Position numbers and translations under genes: made by a program
Shown here: positions 1 to 7,491 of the stretch, in pieces
Layout: each line of letters starts with the position of its first letter
Position numbering within the stretch: position 1 is the first letter of the stretch
Source: Nocardioidaceae bacterium
Lineage (GTDB): Bacteria; Actinomycetota; Actinomycetes; Propionibacteriales; Nocardioidaceae
Assembly (NCBI GenBank): GCA_013696365.1
Contig: JACCYS010000126.1
Location: 1-8,309 of the forward strand
Direction of reading: 5' to 3'
Length of the DNA stretch: 8,309 bases
Notes under the pieces: generated by a model
What the model was told of the DNA's origin: nothing
The model's database searches: none
The model's input: the letters and a program-made list of their open reading frames with translations, nothing else

Positions 1-1059
<1,059 letters not shown>

Positions 1060-1063
<4 letters not shown>

Positions 1064-1995
1064 GGTCGGTCCTCCCCTCGTTCGGGATTCTCAGCGCGCC
1101 CGTCGGCGTCGGCTGTGCGGTCAGTCTCGTCGACGGTCTCGGCTGACGACTCGTCGATGCGAGTCTCCTGGTCACCTCGGGTGTACGGCGAGCCACCCTC
1201 GGGGGTGCCCGGGTCGGCGCCGACGCGCTCACCCTCGCCGGTCTTGGTCTCCGCCGCGTCCTTGCCCTCGGCCCCGGACGAACCGGGGGCGGTCCAGCCG
1301 TGCACGCGGGCCAGCCGCAACCCGGCAAGCGAGGCTGGCCCGGCGCCAGGCCCCTCGTCTGCCTGGTCGTCGGGGAAACCAGCAATCACTCGCTCGGCCT
1401 CGCGCCAGGTGCAGACCACCGGCCCGCGCGTGGAGCGCACCGACTGCCCGCCGCGCAGCCGCTGCACCAGCTCGACGGTCGAGTCTGGGGTCTGGTTGTC
1501 AAAGAACTCCCAGTTCACCATCACGACCGGGGCATAGTCGCAGGCGGCGTTGCACTCGACCCGCTCGATCGAGATCGTGCCGTCGTCGGTGGTCTCGTCG
1601 TTTCCGATGCCTAGGTGGTCCTGCAGCTGGTCGTAGATCTCGTCGCCTCCCATCACCGCGCACAGCGTGTTGATGCAGACCCCGACGTGGTAGTCGCCGA
1701 CAGGTCGGCGCTTGTACATGGTGTAGAAGGTCGCCACCCCGCTGACCTCGGCGGCGCTGATGCCGAGCACGTCGGCGCAGGCTTCAATGCCGCGCGGGGT
1801 GACGCAGCCCTCGACGCTTTGCACCAGGTGCAGCATGGGCAGCAGGGCGGAGCGGGCCTGCGGATAGCGGCCGGCCAGCTCGCGCATCTCGGCGAGGGTC
1901 TGCTCGGGCAGCTCACCCTCGGCGACCTGGGCGGCGGTGCCCGCCTCGACAGTGGGACGGCCCGGCGCACCGAGCGGGGGAACGGCGGCGGTCAT
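1060..1995 (-). CDS. nuoE: NADH-quinone oxidoreductase subunit E (24 kDa, 2Fe-2S) with a long acidic C-terminal tail
   Basis: NuoE is the thioredoxin-like [2Fe-2S] (cluster N1a) subunit of the NADH-oxidising module of complex I and pairs with NuoF. The protein is 311 residues. The N-terminal helical part includes RYPQARSALLPMLHLVQ (about 43-59), followed by the family stretch GVATFYTMY (86-94). The four cluster ligands are clear: C107 and C112 (CxxxxC), then C148 and C152 (CxxxC), with the usual spacing. The fold ends near residue 210. About 100 further residues follow, low in hydrophobics and rich in D, E, G, T and A. In residues 236-311 I count 21 D/E against 9 K/R. The mycobacterial protein is about 250 residues as I recall, so this one is long. 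The ATG at 1995 shares one base with the nuoD stop (TGATG), and the 3' end overlaps nuoF by 4 bases. The tail is therefore a real part of the frame, probably disordered, of unknown role. Confidence 0.95.
1071..1076 (-). promoter_or_regulatory. Ribosome binding site of nuoF
   Basis: GGGAGG on the minus strand lies 7 bases before the GTG at 1063. It sits inside the last codons of nuoE. It supports the GTG as the start and gives nuoF its own strong initiation signal in addition to coupling through the overlap. Confidence 0.75.
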
Positions 1996-3392
1996 CAGCG
2001 GTCCACCCCACCCATCACCGGGTCGATGCTGGCGATGGCGACGATCACGTCGGCAACCATCCCGCCCTCGCTGAGGATCGAGGTGGCCTGCAGGTTGACG
2101 AATGACGGGTCGCGGAAGTGCGCGCGGAACGGTTTCGTGCCGCCGTCTGAGACGGCATGGCAGGCCAACTCGCCGCGGGGCGACTCCACCGCTGCGTACG
2201 CCTGGCCGGGCGGCACCCGAAACCCCTCGGTGACCAGCTTGAAGTGGTGGATGAGCGCCTCCATCGACTCGCCCATGATGTGCCTGATGTGGTCCAGCGA
2301 GTTGCCCATGCCGTCACTGCCGACGGCCAGCTGGGCCGGCCAGGCGATCTTCTTGTCGGCGACTATCACCGGGTCACCCTCGGAGTTGCCCAGCCGGTCG
2401 GCGCACTGCTCCACTATGCGCAGCGACTGCCACATCTCCTCCAGCCGGATGCGAAACCGGCCGTAGGCGTCGCAGCTGTCCCAGGTGACGACGTCGAAGT
2501 CATAGGTGTCGTAGCCCCAGTAGGGCTGGGTGCGGCGCAGGTCCCACGGGTACCCGGTGGAGCGCAGCGCGGGCCCGGTGGTGCCCAAGGCGAGGCAGCC
2601 GGCAAGGTCGAGGTGGCCGACGCCGACCAGTCGGCCCTTGAAGATCGGGTTGGCGTTGCAGAACGCCGCATACTCGGGCAGCCGCTTCTTCATCAGCTTG
2701 ATGAACTCGCGGATCTGCTCCAGGGCGCCGGGCGGCATGTCCTGGGCGACTCCGCCGGGGCGGATGAATGCGTGGTTCATCCGGAGCCCGGTGATCAGCT
2801 CGAACAGGTCGAGCACCAGTTCGCGCTCGCGGAAGCCGATGGTCATGACGGTCAACGCCCCTATCTCCATCCCGCCGGTGGCGATGGCCACCAAGTGCGA
2901 GGAGATCCGGTTGAGCTCGAGCAGCAGCACCCGCATGTCTTGAGCCCGCTGTGGGATGTCGCCCTCGATGTCCAGCAGCCGCTCGACGGCCTGGGAGTAG
3001 GCCGCCTCGTAGCTGAACGGCGCGAGGTAGTCCATCCGGGTGCAGAACGTGGTGCCCTGTGTCCAGGTGCGGAACTCCATGTTCTTCTCGATGCCGGTGT
3101 GCAGGTAGCCGATGCCGCACCGGGCCTCGGTGACTGTCTCACCGTCGAGCTCCAAGATCAGCCGGAGCACGCCGTGCGTGGACGGGTGCTGCGGGCCCAT
3201 GTTGACCACGACCCGCTCGTCCTCAGCCTCGGCGGCGCCAGCAACGACCGCATCCCAGTCTTGCCCGGTGACGGTGAACACCGGCCCGGCGACGGTGTCC
3301 TGCTGTGGGGCGTACGGGTCGCCGGCCAGGCTGGCACCGGGGCTGGCACCGGGGCTGGCGCCGGCCGTCGGGTTGCCCATCGCGGTGCTCAT
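1995..3392 (-). CDS. nuoD: NADH-quinone oxidoreductase subunit D (49 kDa, quinone-site subunit)
   Basis: NuoD forms the quinone-reduction chamber of complex I together with NuoB, at the junction of the peripheral and membrane arms. The protein is 465 residues. The family hallmark NMGPQHPSTHGVLRL is at 64-78. The second histidine of HPSTH (H73) and Y122 in the DYLAPF segment are 49 residues apart. This is the same spacing as the two quinone-headgroup ligands in the bovine 49-kDa subunit (His59/Tyr108), so the site looks intact. The C-terminus ends in the typical DPVMGGVDR. Residues 1-60 are an unusual Gly/Ala/Ser/Pro-rich extension containing GASP tandem units. The ATG at 3392 shares one base with the nuoC stop (TGATG), and an AAGGA motif lies 10 bases upstream (3403-3407). 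A second in-frame ATG at 3380 would remove only four residues. The 3' end overlaps the nuoE start by one base. Confidence 0.97.
   Translation of the reverse strand: MSTAMGNPTAGASPGASPGASLAGDPYAPQQDTVAGPVFTVTGQDWDAVVAGAAEAEDERVVVNMGPQHPSTHGVLRLILELDGETVTEARCGIGYLHTGIEKNMEFRTWTQGTTFCTRMDYLAPFSYEAAYSQAVERLLDIEGDIPQRAQDMRVLLLELNRISSHLVAIATGGMEIGALTVMTIGFRERELVLDLFELITGLRMNHAFIRPGGVAQDMPPGALEQIREFIKLMKKRLPEYAAFCNANPIFKGRLVGVGHLDLAGCLALGTTGPALRSTGYPWDLRRTQPYWGYDTYDFDVVTWDSCDAYGRFRIRLEEMWQSLRIVEQCADRLGNSEGDPVIVADKKIAWPAQLAVGSDGMGNSLDHIRHIMGESMEALIHHFKLVTEGFRVPPGQAYAAVESPRGELACHAVSDGGTKPFRAHFRDPSFVNLQATSILSEGGMVADVIVAIASIDPVMGGVDR
3330..3365 (-). repeat. 12-bp in-frame tandem repeat near the 5' end of nuoD
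   Basis: On the plus strand the unit GCTGGCACCGGG occurs at 3330-3341 and again, identically, at 3342-3353. A third copy with a few changes (GCTGGCGCCGGC) follows at 3354-3365. In nuoD it encodes consecutive Gly-Ala-Ser-Pro units, at about residues 10-21. The unit is a multiple of three, so gain or loss of copies would keep the frame. Confidence 0.9.
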
Positions 3393-4222
3393 CAGCCGTA
3401 GGTCCTTCGCGTGTCGGGGGGCGGGATGGTGGCGCCCTTGTACTCCACCGGGATCCCGCCCAAGGGATAGTCCTTGCGCTGCGGGTGACCCGGCCAGTCG
3501 TCGGGCATCAAGATGCGGGTCAGCGACGGGTGCCCGTCGAAGACGATCCCGAAGAAGTCGAAAGCCTCACGCTCGTGCCAGTCCGCGGTCGGGTAGACCG
3601 CCACCACGGACGGGATGTGCGGGTCTGAGTCAGGCACCGACACCTCAAGCCTGATCCGCCGGTTGTGGGTCATCGACAGCAGGTGGTAGGCGGCGTGCAG
3701 CTCACGGCCGGTGTCCTCGGGGTAGTGCACCCCCGACACCGAGCTGCACACCTCGAAGCGCAGGCCGGTGTCGTCGCGCAGGTGCTGAGCTGTGGTGACC
3801 AGGTGTTCGCGCCGCAGGTGGATGGTCATCTCGCCGCGATGCACCACCACCTTCTCGACCGCGGCCTGCGCGTCGGCACCGAGACCGTCCGCGAGCCGGT
3901 CGGCCACCTCGTCGAACCAGCCGCCGTACGGTCGCGGGCTGGCACCGGGCATAACGACCGGGCGGCGCAACCCGCCGTAGCCAGAGGTGTCCCCGGAGCC
4001 CTGCACCCCGAACATGCCCTCGCGCACGGCGATGACCTCGAGGCTGTCGGCACCGGCGGGCACCACGGTGTTCTCGGGCATCTCCTCCTGCACGCCGAGG
4101 TCACGCTCGGCACCCTGCGGGGTCGAACCGACCTTCGGCTCCTGCTTTGCCGTGCCAGCCGCTTCGCCACGGCTGCCGGCACGCAGCTTGTCGTCGTCGG
4201 TGCGGGCGTCCGGATCGGTCAT
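3392..4222 (-). CDS. nuoC: NADH-quinone oxidoreductase subunit C (30 kDa)
   Basis: NuoC is a cofactor-free structural subunit of the complex I connecting arm and packs against NuoD. It is a separate gene here, not a NuoCD fusion. The protein is 276 residues. Residues 66-105 (VREGMFGVQGSGDTSGYGG, then RPYGGWFDEV) are typical of actinobacterial NuoC. The 30-kDa signature runs from about 217 to 252 and contains EREAFDFFGIVF, GHP, RILMPDDWPGHP and RKDYPLGG. The conserved C-terminus VEYKGATIPPPDTRR follows. The first 60 or so residues are charged and low in complexity and appear longer than in mycobacteria. The ATG at 4222 overlaps the nuoB stop in ATGA, which favours this start, although no strong Shine-Dalgarno precedes it. 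An alternative ATG at 4081 (M48) has AGGAGG only 2 bases upstream, too close to be convincing. Confidence 0.95.
   Translation of the reverse strand: MTDPDARTDDDKLRAGSRGEAAGTAKQEPKVGSTPQGAERDLGVQEEMPENTVVPAGADSLEVIAVREGMFGVQGSGDTSGYGGLRRPVVMPGASPRPYGGWFDEVADRLADGLGADAQAAVEKVVVHRGEMTIHLRREHLVTTAQHLRDDTGLRFEVCSSVSGVHYPEDTGRELHAAYHLLSMTHNRRIRLEVSVPDSDPHIPSVVAVYPTADWHEREAFDFFGIVFDGHPSLTRILMPDDWPGHPQRKDYPLGGIPVEYKGATIPPPDTRRTYG
3403..3407 (-). promoter_or_regulatory. Ribosome binding site of nuoD
   Basis: AAGGA on the minus strand lies 10 bases before the ATG at 3392, within the end of nuoC. The spacing is a little long but acceptable. It favours the ATG at 3392 over the internal ATG at 3380. Confidence 0.55.
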
Positions 4223-4773
4223 CGCAACAGGCCACGCATCTGAGCCGTCGGCTTGGCGGACAGTGCCAACTGCTCGCGCTGCTCGTTGTCCGCACGCAGC
4301 TGCGGGCCAAGCTTCTCTGCCTTGATGTTGTCATGCAGCTTGAGGATGGCGTCGATCAGCATCTCCGGACGCGGCGGACAACCGGGCAGATACATGTCGA
4401 CCGGCACGACGTGGTCCACCCCCTGGACGATTGCGTAGTTGTTGAACATGCCACCCGAGCTGGCGCATACGCCCATCGCCAGCACCCACTTCGGGCCCGC
4501 CATCTGGTCATAGATCTGCCGCAGCACCGGCGCCATCTTGTTGCTCACCCGACCGGCGACGATCATCAGGTCGGCCTGCCGCGGGGAGGCGCGAAAGACC
4601 TCCATGCCCCAGCGTGAGCTGTCGTAGCGCGGACCACCGAAGGTCATCATCTCGATCGCACAGCAGGCAAGGCCGAAGGTCGCCGGCCACAGTGATGCCT
4701 TGCGAAAGTAGCCGGCGACCTGTTCCACCGACGTCAGCAGCACTCCGCTCGGGAGCTTCTCCTCCAGGCCCAT
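4219..4773 (-). CDS. nuoB: NADH-quinone oxidoreductase subunit B (PSST/20 kDa, cluster N2)
   Basis: NuoB carries the terminal [4Fe-4S] cluster N2, which donates electrons to quinone, and forms the quinone cavity with NuoD. From the ATG at 4773 the protein is 184 residues and begins MGLEEKLPSGVLLT, matching the mycobacterial start as I recall it. The four N2 ligands are present: adjacent C37 and C38, then C103 (GVCASSGGMF) and C132 (LPGCPPRPE). The spacings of 65 and 29 equal those of the E. coli protein. A longer frame from a GTG at 4821 would add 16 polar residues and overlap nuoA. I prefer 4773 because of a strong ribosome binding site 8 bases upstream and because it leaves a clean 28-base gap after nuoA. 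The stop overlaps nuoC by 4 bases. Confidence 0.97.
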   Translation of the reverse strand: MGLEEKLPSGVLLTSVEQVAGYFRKASLWPATFGLACCAIEMMTFGGPRYDSSRWGMEVFRASPRQADLMIVAGRVSNKMAPVLRQIYDQMAGPKWVLAMGVCASSGGMFNNYAIVQGVDHVVPVDMYLPGCPPRPEMLIDAILKLHDNIKAEKLGPQLRADNEQREQLALSAKPTAQMRGLLR

Positions 4774-4781
4774 CAGTGGTT

Positions 4782-4788
4782 CCCCTCC
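4782..4788 (-). promoter_or_regulatory. Ribosome binding site deciding the nuoB start
   Basis: GGAGGGG on the minus strand lies 8 bases before the ATG at 4773, within the 28-base nuoA-nuoB gap. It decides in favour of this ATG over the GTG at 4821. Confidence 0.8.
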
Positions 4789-4801
4789 GGTGCGGTTGCG
4801 G

Positions 4802-5161
4802 TCAGTCCCACTCGAGGCCACCTCGGCGCCATACGTAGATGTAGGCGATGAACACAGTGGAGATGAACAGGACCATCTCGACCAGCCCGAACAGTCCGAG
4901 CGAGTCGAACGCCACGGCGTAGGGGTAGAGGAAAATGATCTCGATGTCGAACACGATGAACAGCATCGCGGTGATGAAGTACTTCACTGGGAAACGCCCG
5001 CCGCCCACCGGCTGCGGGGTGGGCTCGATACCGCACTCGTAAGCATCGAGCCGGGCCCGGTTGTAACGCTTGGGACCGGTGAATCCGCTGATGATGACCG
5101 AGAACAGGCCGAAGCCGAAGCCCAGGGCGAGCAGCGCGAGGATCGGGGTGTACTCGTTCAC
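4802..5161 (-). CDS. nuoA: NADH-quinone oxidoreductase subunit A (ND3-like membrane subunit)
   Basis: NuoA is a small membrane subunit of complex I next to the quinone channel. It is the usual first gene of the nuo operon. The protein is 119 residues, a normal length. Three hydrophobic helices are visible at about residues 5-26, 60-82 and 88-111. The loop between the first two contains DAYECGIEPTPQP (39-51), whose cysteine C43 corresponds to the switch-loop cysteine of mitochondrial ND3. The next family motif, FPVKYFITAMLFIVFDIEIIFLYP (57-80), includes conserved acidic residues at the membrane (D72, E74). The start is GTG at 5161, with GGGAGGG 8 bases upstream. The stop lies 28 bases before the preferred nuoB start. 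A 106-base non-coding stretch separates nuoA from the upstream menJ-like gene. Confidence 0.96.
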   Translation of the reverse strand: MNEYTPILALLALGFGFGLFSVIISGFTGPKRYNRARLDAYECGIEPTPQPVGGGRFPVKYFITAMLFIVFDIEIIFLYPYAVAFDSLGLFGLVEMVLFISTVFIAYIYVWRRGGLEWD

Positions 5162-5169
5162 TGGCGGTG

Positions 5170-5176
5170 CCCTCCC
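5170..5176 (-). promoter_or_regulatory. Ribosome binding site of nuoA
   Basis: GGGAGGG on the minus strand lies 8 bases before the GTG at 5161. It is strong enough to fix this non-ATG start. Confidence 0.8.
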
Positions 5177-5184
5177 GGTCGGCG

Positions 5185-5200
5185 GGTCGGTCGGTCGGTC
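5185..5200 (+). repeat. GGTC tetranucleotide run in the nuoA leader
   Basis: Four perfect consecutive copies of GGTC lie 9 to 24 bases beyond the nuoA Shine-Dalgarno, with imperfect extension on both sides (GGTCGGC at 5177-5183, CGGT after 5200). On the sense strand of nuoA it reads as GACC repeats in the untranslated leader. Confidence 0.85.
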
Positions 5201-5219
5201 CGGTGCCTGGCTGTGTATC

Positions 5220-5235
5220 TCGAACGGCGGTTCAG
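5220..5235. promoter_or_regulatory. Palindrome resembling a LexA (SOS) box upstream of nuoA
   Basis: The plus strand reads TCGAAC-GGCG-GTTCAG. The GAAC-N4-GTTC core is the core of the Gram-positive LexA box, and the left arm fits the mycobacterial form TCGAAC-N4-GTTCGA fully. The last two bases of the right arm do not fit. The site lies 59-74 bases upstream of the nuoA GTG and directly beside a weak candidate -10 element. The match is visible in the sequence. The assignment to LexA is inference, and a chance palindrome or another regulator is possible. Confidence 0.35.
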
Positions 5236-5236
5236 C

Positions 5237-5242
5237 ATCCTA
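5237..5242 (-). promoter_or_regulatory. Weak candidate -10 element for nuoA
   Basis: TAGGAT on the minus strand fits TAnnnT. No good -35 hexamer is found 16-19 bases upstream. If it is real, transcription would start within the palindrome at 5220-5235. Confidence 0.22.
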
Positions 5243-5267
5243 GGGCCCTCGATCTGCGGTGCCTCGC

Positions 5268-6599
5268 TCAGGCAGCCGGGGCGATCTTGGTGAGTGCGTT
5301 GATGGTTCGGTCCATGGCGTCCCCTCCGCGAGGCTCGGTCAGGTTGGCGAGCAGCTTCAGGGTGAAGCGCATCAGCGTCTTGCGCTTCAGCCCGTGCCGG
5401 GTGGCCTGCTTCATCACCTCGGGGTGCCCGATCAGCTGCACGAACAGCCGACCGAGGGTGTAATAACCGCCGTAGCGCGCCGCCAGTGCTTGCGGGTATG
5501 CCTGCAGGGCGCGCTCACGCTCGGCGTCCGGGCGACCGAGCGCCTGGCAGATCACGTCTGCGGCCAGCTCGCCGGACTCCATCGCATAGGCGATGCCTTC
5601 ACCGTTGAAGGGATTGACCATGCCACCGGAGTCGCCGACCAACAGCAACCCCCGGTCATAGTGCGGCTTGCGATTGAAACCCATCGGCAGCGCCGCTCCA
5701 CGCACCGCCGAGGTGCGGTACTCGTCGCGGAAACCCCACTGCTGGGGCGTGTGATCGAGCCAGGTCTTGAGCAGATCCTTGTAGTCCACGTGCTGAAAGG
5801 CAGCCGAGGTGTCCAAGATGCCGAGGCCGACGTTGCAGGTGCCGTCACCGACCCCGAAGATCCAGCCGTAGCCAGGGAGCAGGCTGGACCCGGCCTGGTT
5901 GGGCGGCCCGTCCCACAACTCGAGGTGGCTCTCCAGCCAGTCGTCGTCGTGGCGCGGGCTGCGGTAGTAGGTGCGCACCGCCACCCCCATCGGCCGGTTC
6001 TCGCGGCGTTGCATCCCGAGGGCCAGCGCAAACCGGGCCGACGTACCGTCGGCGGCCACCACGATGGGCGCGTGCAGCGTGACCTCGTCAGCGGTGCGAC
6101 GCCCACGCTCGTCCACACTGCGGGCGGTGACGCCGATGACACGACCGGTCCGCTCGTCCAGCACCGGTCCGGTGACGGCCGTGCGCTCCCGGAGACGAGC
6201 ACCGGACTTCTCTGCCTGCCGGACGAGCACCTCGTCGAAGTCCGCGCGGGTCCGCACCAGACCGTACGAGGGATAGTCGGTCAGGTCGGGCCACGGCAGC
6301 TCGAGCCGGTGCCCGCCGCCCACGATGCGCAGACCCTGGTTGCGCACCCAGCCGGGGGCGTCGAGGTCGATGCCCATCCGCAGCAGTTGTCGGGTGGCTC
6401 GCGGAGTCAGCCCGTCGCCGCAGACCTTCTCGCGGGGAAAGGCGGTCTTCTCCAGCAGCAGGACGTCGGTGCCTGCCTGCGCGAGGTGGTGCGCGACCGA
6501 CGATCCTGCCGGGCCGGCGCCCACCACGATGACGTCGGCGTCTTGCGACCCGCGCGCGCCACCCTGCACCGCCTGGAGGGGCGTCGGGCTGGCGGTCAT
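5268..6599 (-). CDS. menJ: Geranylgeranyl-reductase-family FAD oxidoreductase, probable menaquinone reductase MenJ
   Basis: This is a flavoprotein of the geranylgeranyl reductase family. In mycobacteria the relative MenJ (Rv0561c) saturates one isoprene unit of the menaquinone tail. The same role here is inferred from resemblance and from the neighbours menG, menF and nuo. From the ATG at 6599 the protein is 443 residues. The FAD-binding GxGxxG motif is G27-A-G29-P-A-G32 after a beta strand, with an acidic residue ending the next strand (E50). The family motif CGDGLTPRA is at 60-68, LPGYGWIF at 241-248, and the second FAD motif LLLVGDSGGMVNPFNGEGI at about 318-336. A longer frame to 6668 would add 23 atypical residues and run through the palindrome at 6640-6657. 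The start at 6599 has GAGGAA just upstream. Other family members act on archaeal lipids or chlorophyll precursors, so the substrate is not proven. Confidence 0.85.
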   Translation of the reverse strand: MTASPTPLQAVQGGARGSQDADVIVVGAGPAGSSVAHHLAQAGTDVLLLEKTAFPREKVCGDGLTPRATRQLLRMGIDLDAPGWVRNQGLRIVGGGHRLELPWPDLTDYPSYGLVRTRADFDEVLVRQAEKSGARLRERTAVTGPVLDERTGRVIGVTARSVDERGRRTADEVTLHAPIVVAADGTSARFALALGMQRRENRPMGVAVRTYYRSPRHDDDWLESHLELWDGPPNQAGSSLLPGYGWIFGVGDGTCNVGLGILDTSAAFQHVDYKDLLKTWLDHTPQQWGFRDEYRTSAVRGAALPMGFNRKPHYDRGLLLVGDSGGMVNPFNGEGIAYAMESGELAADVICQALGRPDAERERALQAYPQALAARYGGYYTLGRLFVQLIGHPEVMKQATRHGLKRKTLMRFTLKLLANLTEPRGGDAMDRTINALTKIAPAA

Positions 6600-6604
6600 G
6601 GCGG

Positions 6605-6610
6605 TTCCTC
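6605..6610 (-). promoter_or_regulatory. Ribosome binding site deciding the menJ start
   Basis: GAGGAA on the minus strand lies 5 bases before the ATG at 6599. It favours this start over in-frame upstream ATGs at 6617 and 6668. Confidence 0.65.
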
Positions 6611-6639
6611 GCAGCATTCGATGGCGGCTGATGGTGCGC

Positions 6640-6657
6640 TTGTGAAGGCATTCACTA
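6640..6657. promoter_or_regulatory. Candidate Rex (redox repressor) operator upstream of menJ
   Basis: The plus strand reads TTGTGAA-GGCA-TTCACTA, a near-perfect palindrome. The Streptomyces Rex operator consensus is TGTGAA-N4-TTCACA, often flanked by T and A. Here 11 of the 12 specified core bases match, and the single mismatch is the last one. Rex senses NADH/NAD+ and is known in Streptomyces to control the nuo operon and cytochrome bd. The site is 41-58 bases upstream of the menJ ATG, where a repressor would block transcription. CRP-type regulators bind TGTGA-N6-TCACA, and the site fits that in 9 of 10 bases, so CRP is the main alternative. The extra AA/TT pair favours Rex. Confidence 0.6.
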
Positions 6658-6667
6658 AGTCCGTGCA

Positions 6668-6673
6668 AGTCTA
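6668..6673 (-). promoter_or_regulatory. Weak candidate -10 element for menJ
   Basis: TAGACT on the minus strand fits TAnnnT. It would start transcription near 6661, placing the palindrome at 6640-6657 just downstream of the start point. No convincing -35 is seen. TAACTT at 6701-6706 is another possible -10. Confidence 0.22.
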
Positions 6674-6746
6674 TGCGTTCGTCGGATGCCTGGCGACCCC
6701 AAGTTATGGGTGCTGGATCTTCACCGTGCGATTGCCCTGATGGCCG

Positions 6747-7439
6747 TCAGGGGCGCACCGCCGTGTGCAGGGCGACGATGCCGCCCGACAGGTTGCGCCA
6801 GCTGACCCGGTCCCACCCGGCCGCAGCGATCGCTGCGGCCAGCCCCGGTTGGTCCGGCCACGCCCGGATCGACTCGGCGAGGTAGACGTAGGCGTCCGGG
6901 CTGGACGACACGGCGCGCGCCAGTGGTGGCAGGGCGCGCATCAGGTACTCGACGTACAGCGTGGAGAACACCGGCAGCACCGGTCGACTGAACTCGCAGA
7001 CTACCAGTCGTCCGCCGGGCCGGGTCACCCTCGCCAGCTCGCGCAGCGCTCGGTCGGTGTCCACGACATTGCGCAGCCCGAACGAGATGGTGGCGGCGTC
7101 GAACACCTCATCGGCGAACGGCAGCGCAATGGCGTCCCCGGCGGTGAACGGCAGGTCGGGCAGCCCCGTCTTGCCGACCTGCAGCATGCCCAGCGAGAAG
7201 TCACACGGGACCACCAACGCCCCGGCCTCGGCGAACGGCTGACTCGAGGTGCCCGTGCCAGCAGCGAGGTCGAGCACGTTGTCACCAGGTTGTGCGTCCG
7301 CGGCCGCAACGACGGCGCGGCGCCAGCGACGGTCCTGCCACAGCGACAACACGTCGTTGGTGCGGTCGTACCCGGCAGCGACCGCGTCGAACATGGACGC
7401 GACCTCGTCCGGACGCTTGTCCAGCGATGCCCGGCTCAC
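6747..7439 (-). CDS. menG: Demethylmenaquinone methyltransferase (UbiE/MenG family)
   Basis: MenG methylates the naphthoquinone ring of demethylmenaquinone with S-adenosylmethionine, the last ring step of menaquinone synthesis. The protein is 230 residues, normal for actinobacteria. The N-terminus MSRASLDKRPDEVASMFD and the following YDRTNDVLSLWQDRRWRRA (24-42) are the UbiE/MenG signature and match mycobacterial MenG closely. SAM motif I is VLDLAAGTGTS (55-65). FGLRNV (120-125) and RVTRPGGRLVVCEFSRP (137-153) are the later family motifs, and WRNLSGGIVALH closes the protein (214-225). A ubiquinone role is unlikely because actinobacteria use menaquinone. The start is GTG at 7439, with GGGAGG 8 bases upstream. 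The stop lies 147 bases before the menJ-like gene on the same strand. The gene diverges from menF. Confidence 0.95.
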   Translation of the reverse strand: MSRASLDKRPDEVASMFDAVAAGYDRTNDVLSLWQDRRWRRAVVAAADAQPGDNVLDLAAGTGTSSQPFAEAGALVVPCDFSLGMLQVGKTGLPDLPFTAGDAIALPFADEVFDAATISFGLRNVVDTDRALRELARVTRPGGRLVVCEFSRPVLPVFSTLYVEYLMRALPPLARAVSSSPDAYVYLAESIRAWPDQPGLAAAIAAAGWDRVSWRNLSGGIVALHTAVRP

Positions 7440-7447
7440 TGTGCCAG

Positions 7448-7453
7448 CCTCCC
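7448..7453 (-). promoter_or_regulatory. Ribosome binding site of menG
   Basis: GGGAGG on the minus strand lies 8 bases before the GTG at 7439. It fixes the non-ATG start. Confidence 0.75.
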
Positions 7454-7491
7454 ACGGGTGCCCTTGCCCGGTGGCCCGGCGGCCCCAGCCG

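Noticed and set aside
4774..4821. Upstream GTG start for nuoB at 4821
   Set aside because: The added residues are polar and atypical, the frame would overlap nuoA, and the ATG at 4773 has a strong, well-spaced ribosome binding site and gives the normal family length.
5239..5248. Overlapping CCTAGG and GGGCCC palindromes before nuoA
   Set aside because: Six-base palindromes of this kind are expected by chance in GC-rich DNA and show no wider symmetry.
6600..6668. Longer N-terminus for the menJ-like protein from 6668
   Set aside because: The added residues show no family resemblance, the frame would run through the palindrome at 6640-6657, and the ATG at 6599 has its own ribosome binding site.
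6737..6750. Palindrome CTGATGGCCGTCAG at the menG stop as a terminator
   Set aside because: The stem would be about five pairs with a G:T pair and a 4-base loop, and no T run follows. It is too weak to call a terminator.
6673..6885. Small plus-strand open frame in the menJ-menG gap
   Set aside because: Much of it lies antisense to menG. It has no convincing ribosome binding site and no recognisable product.
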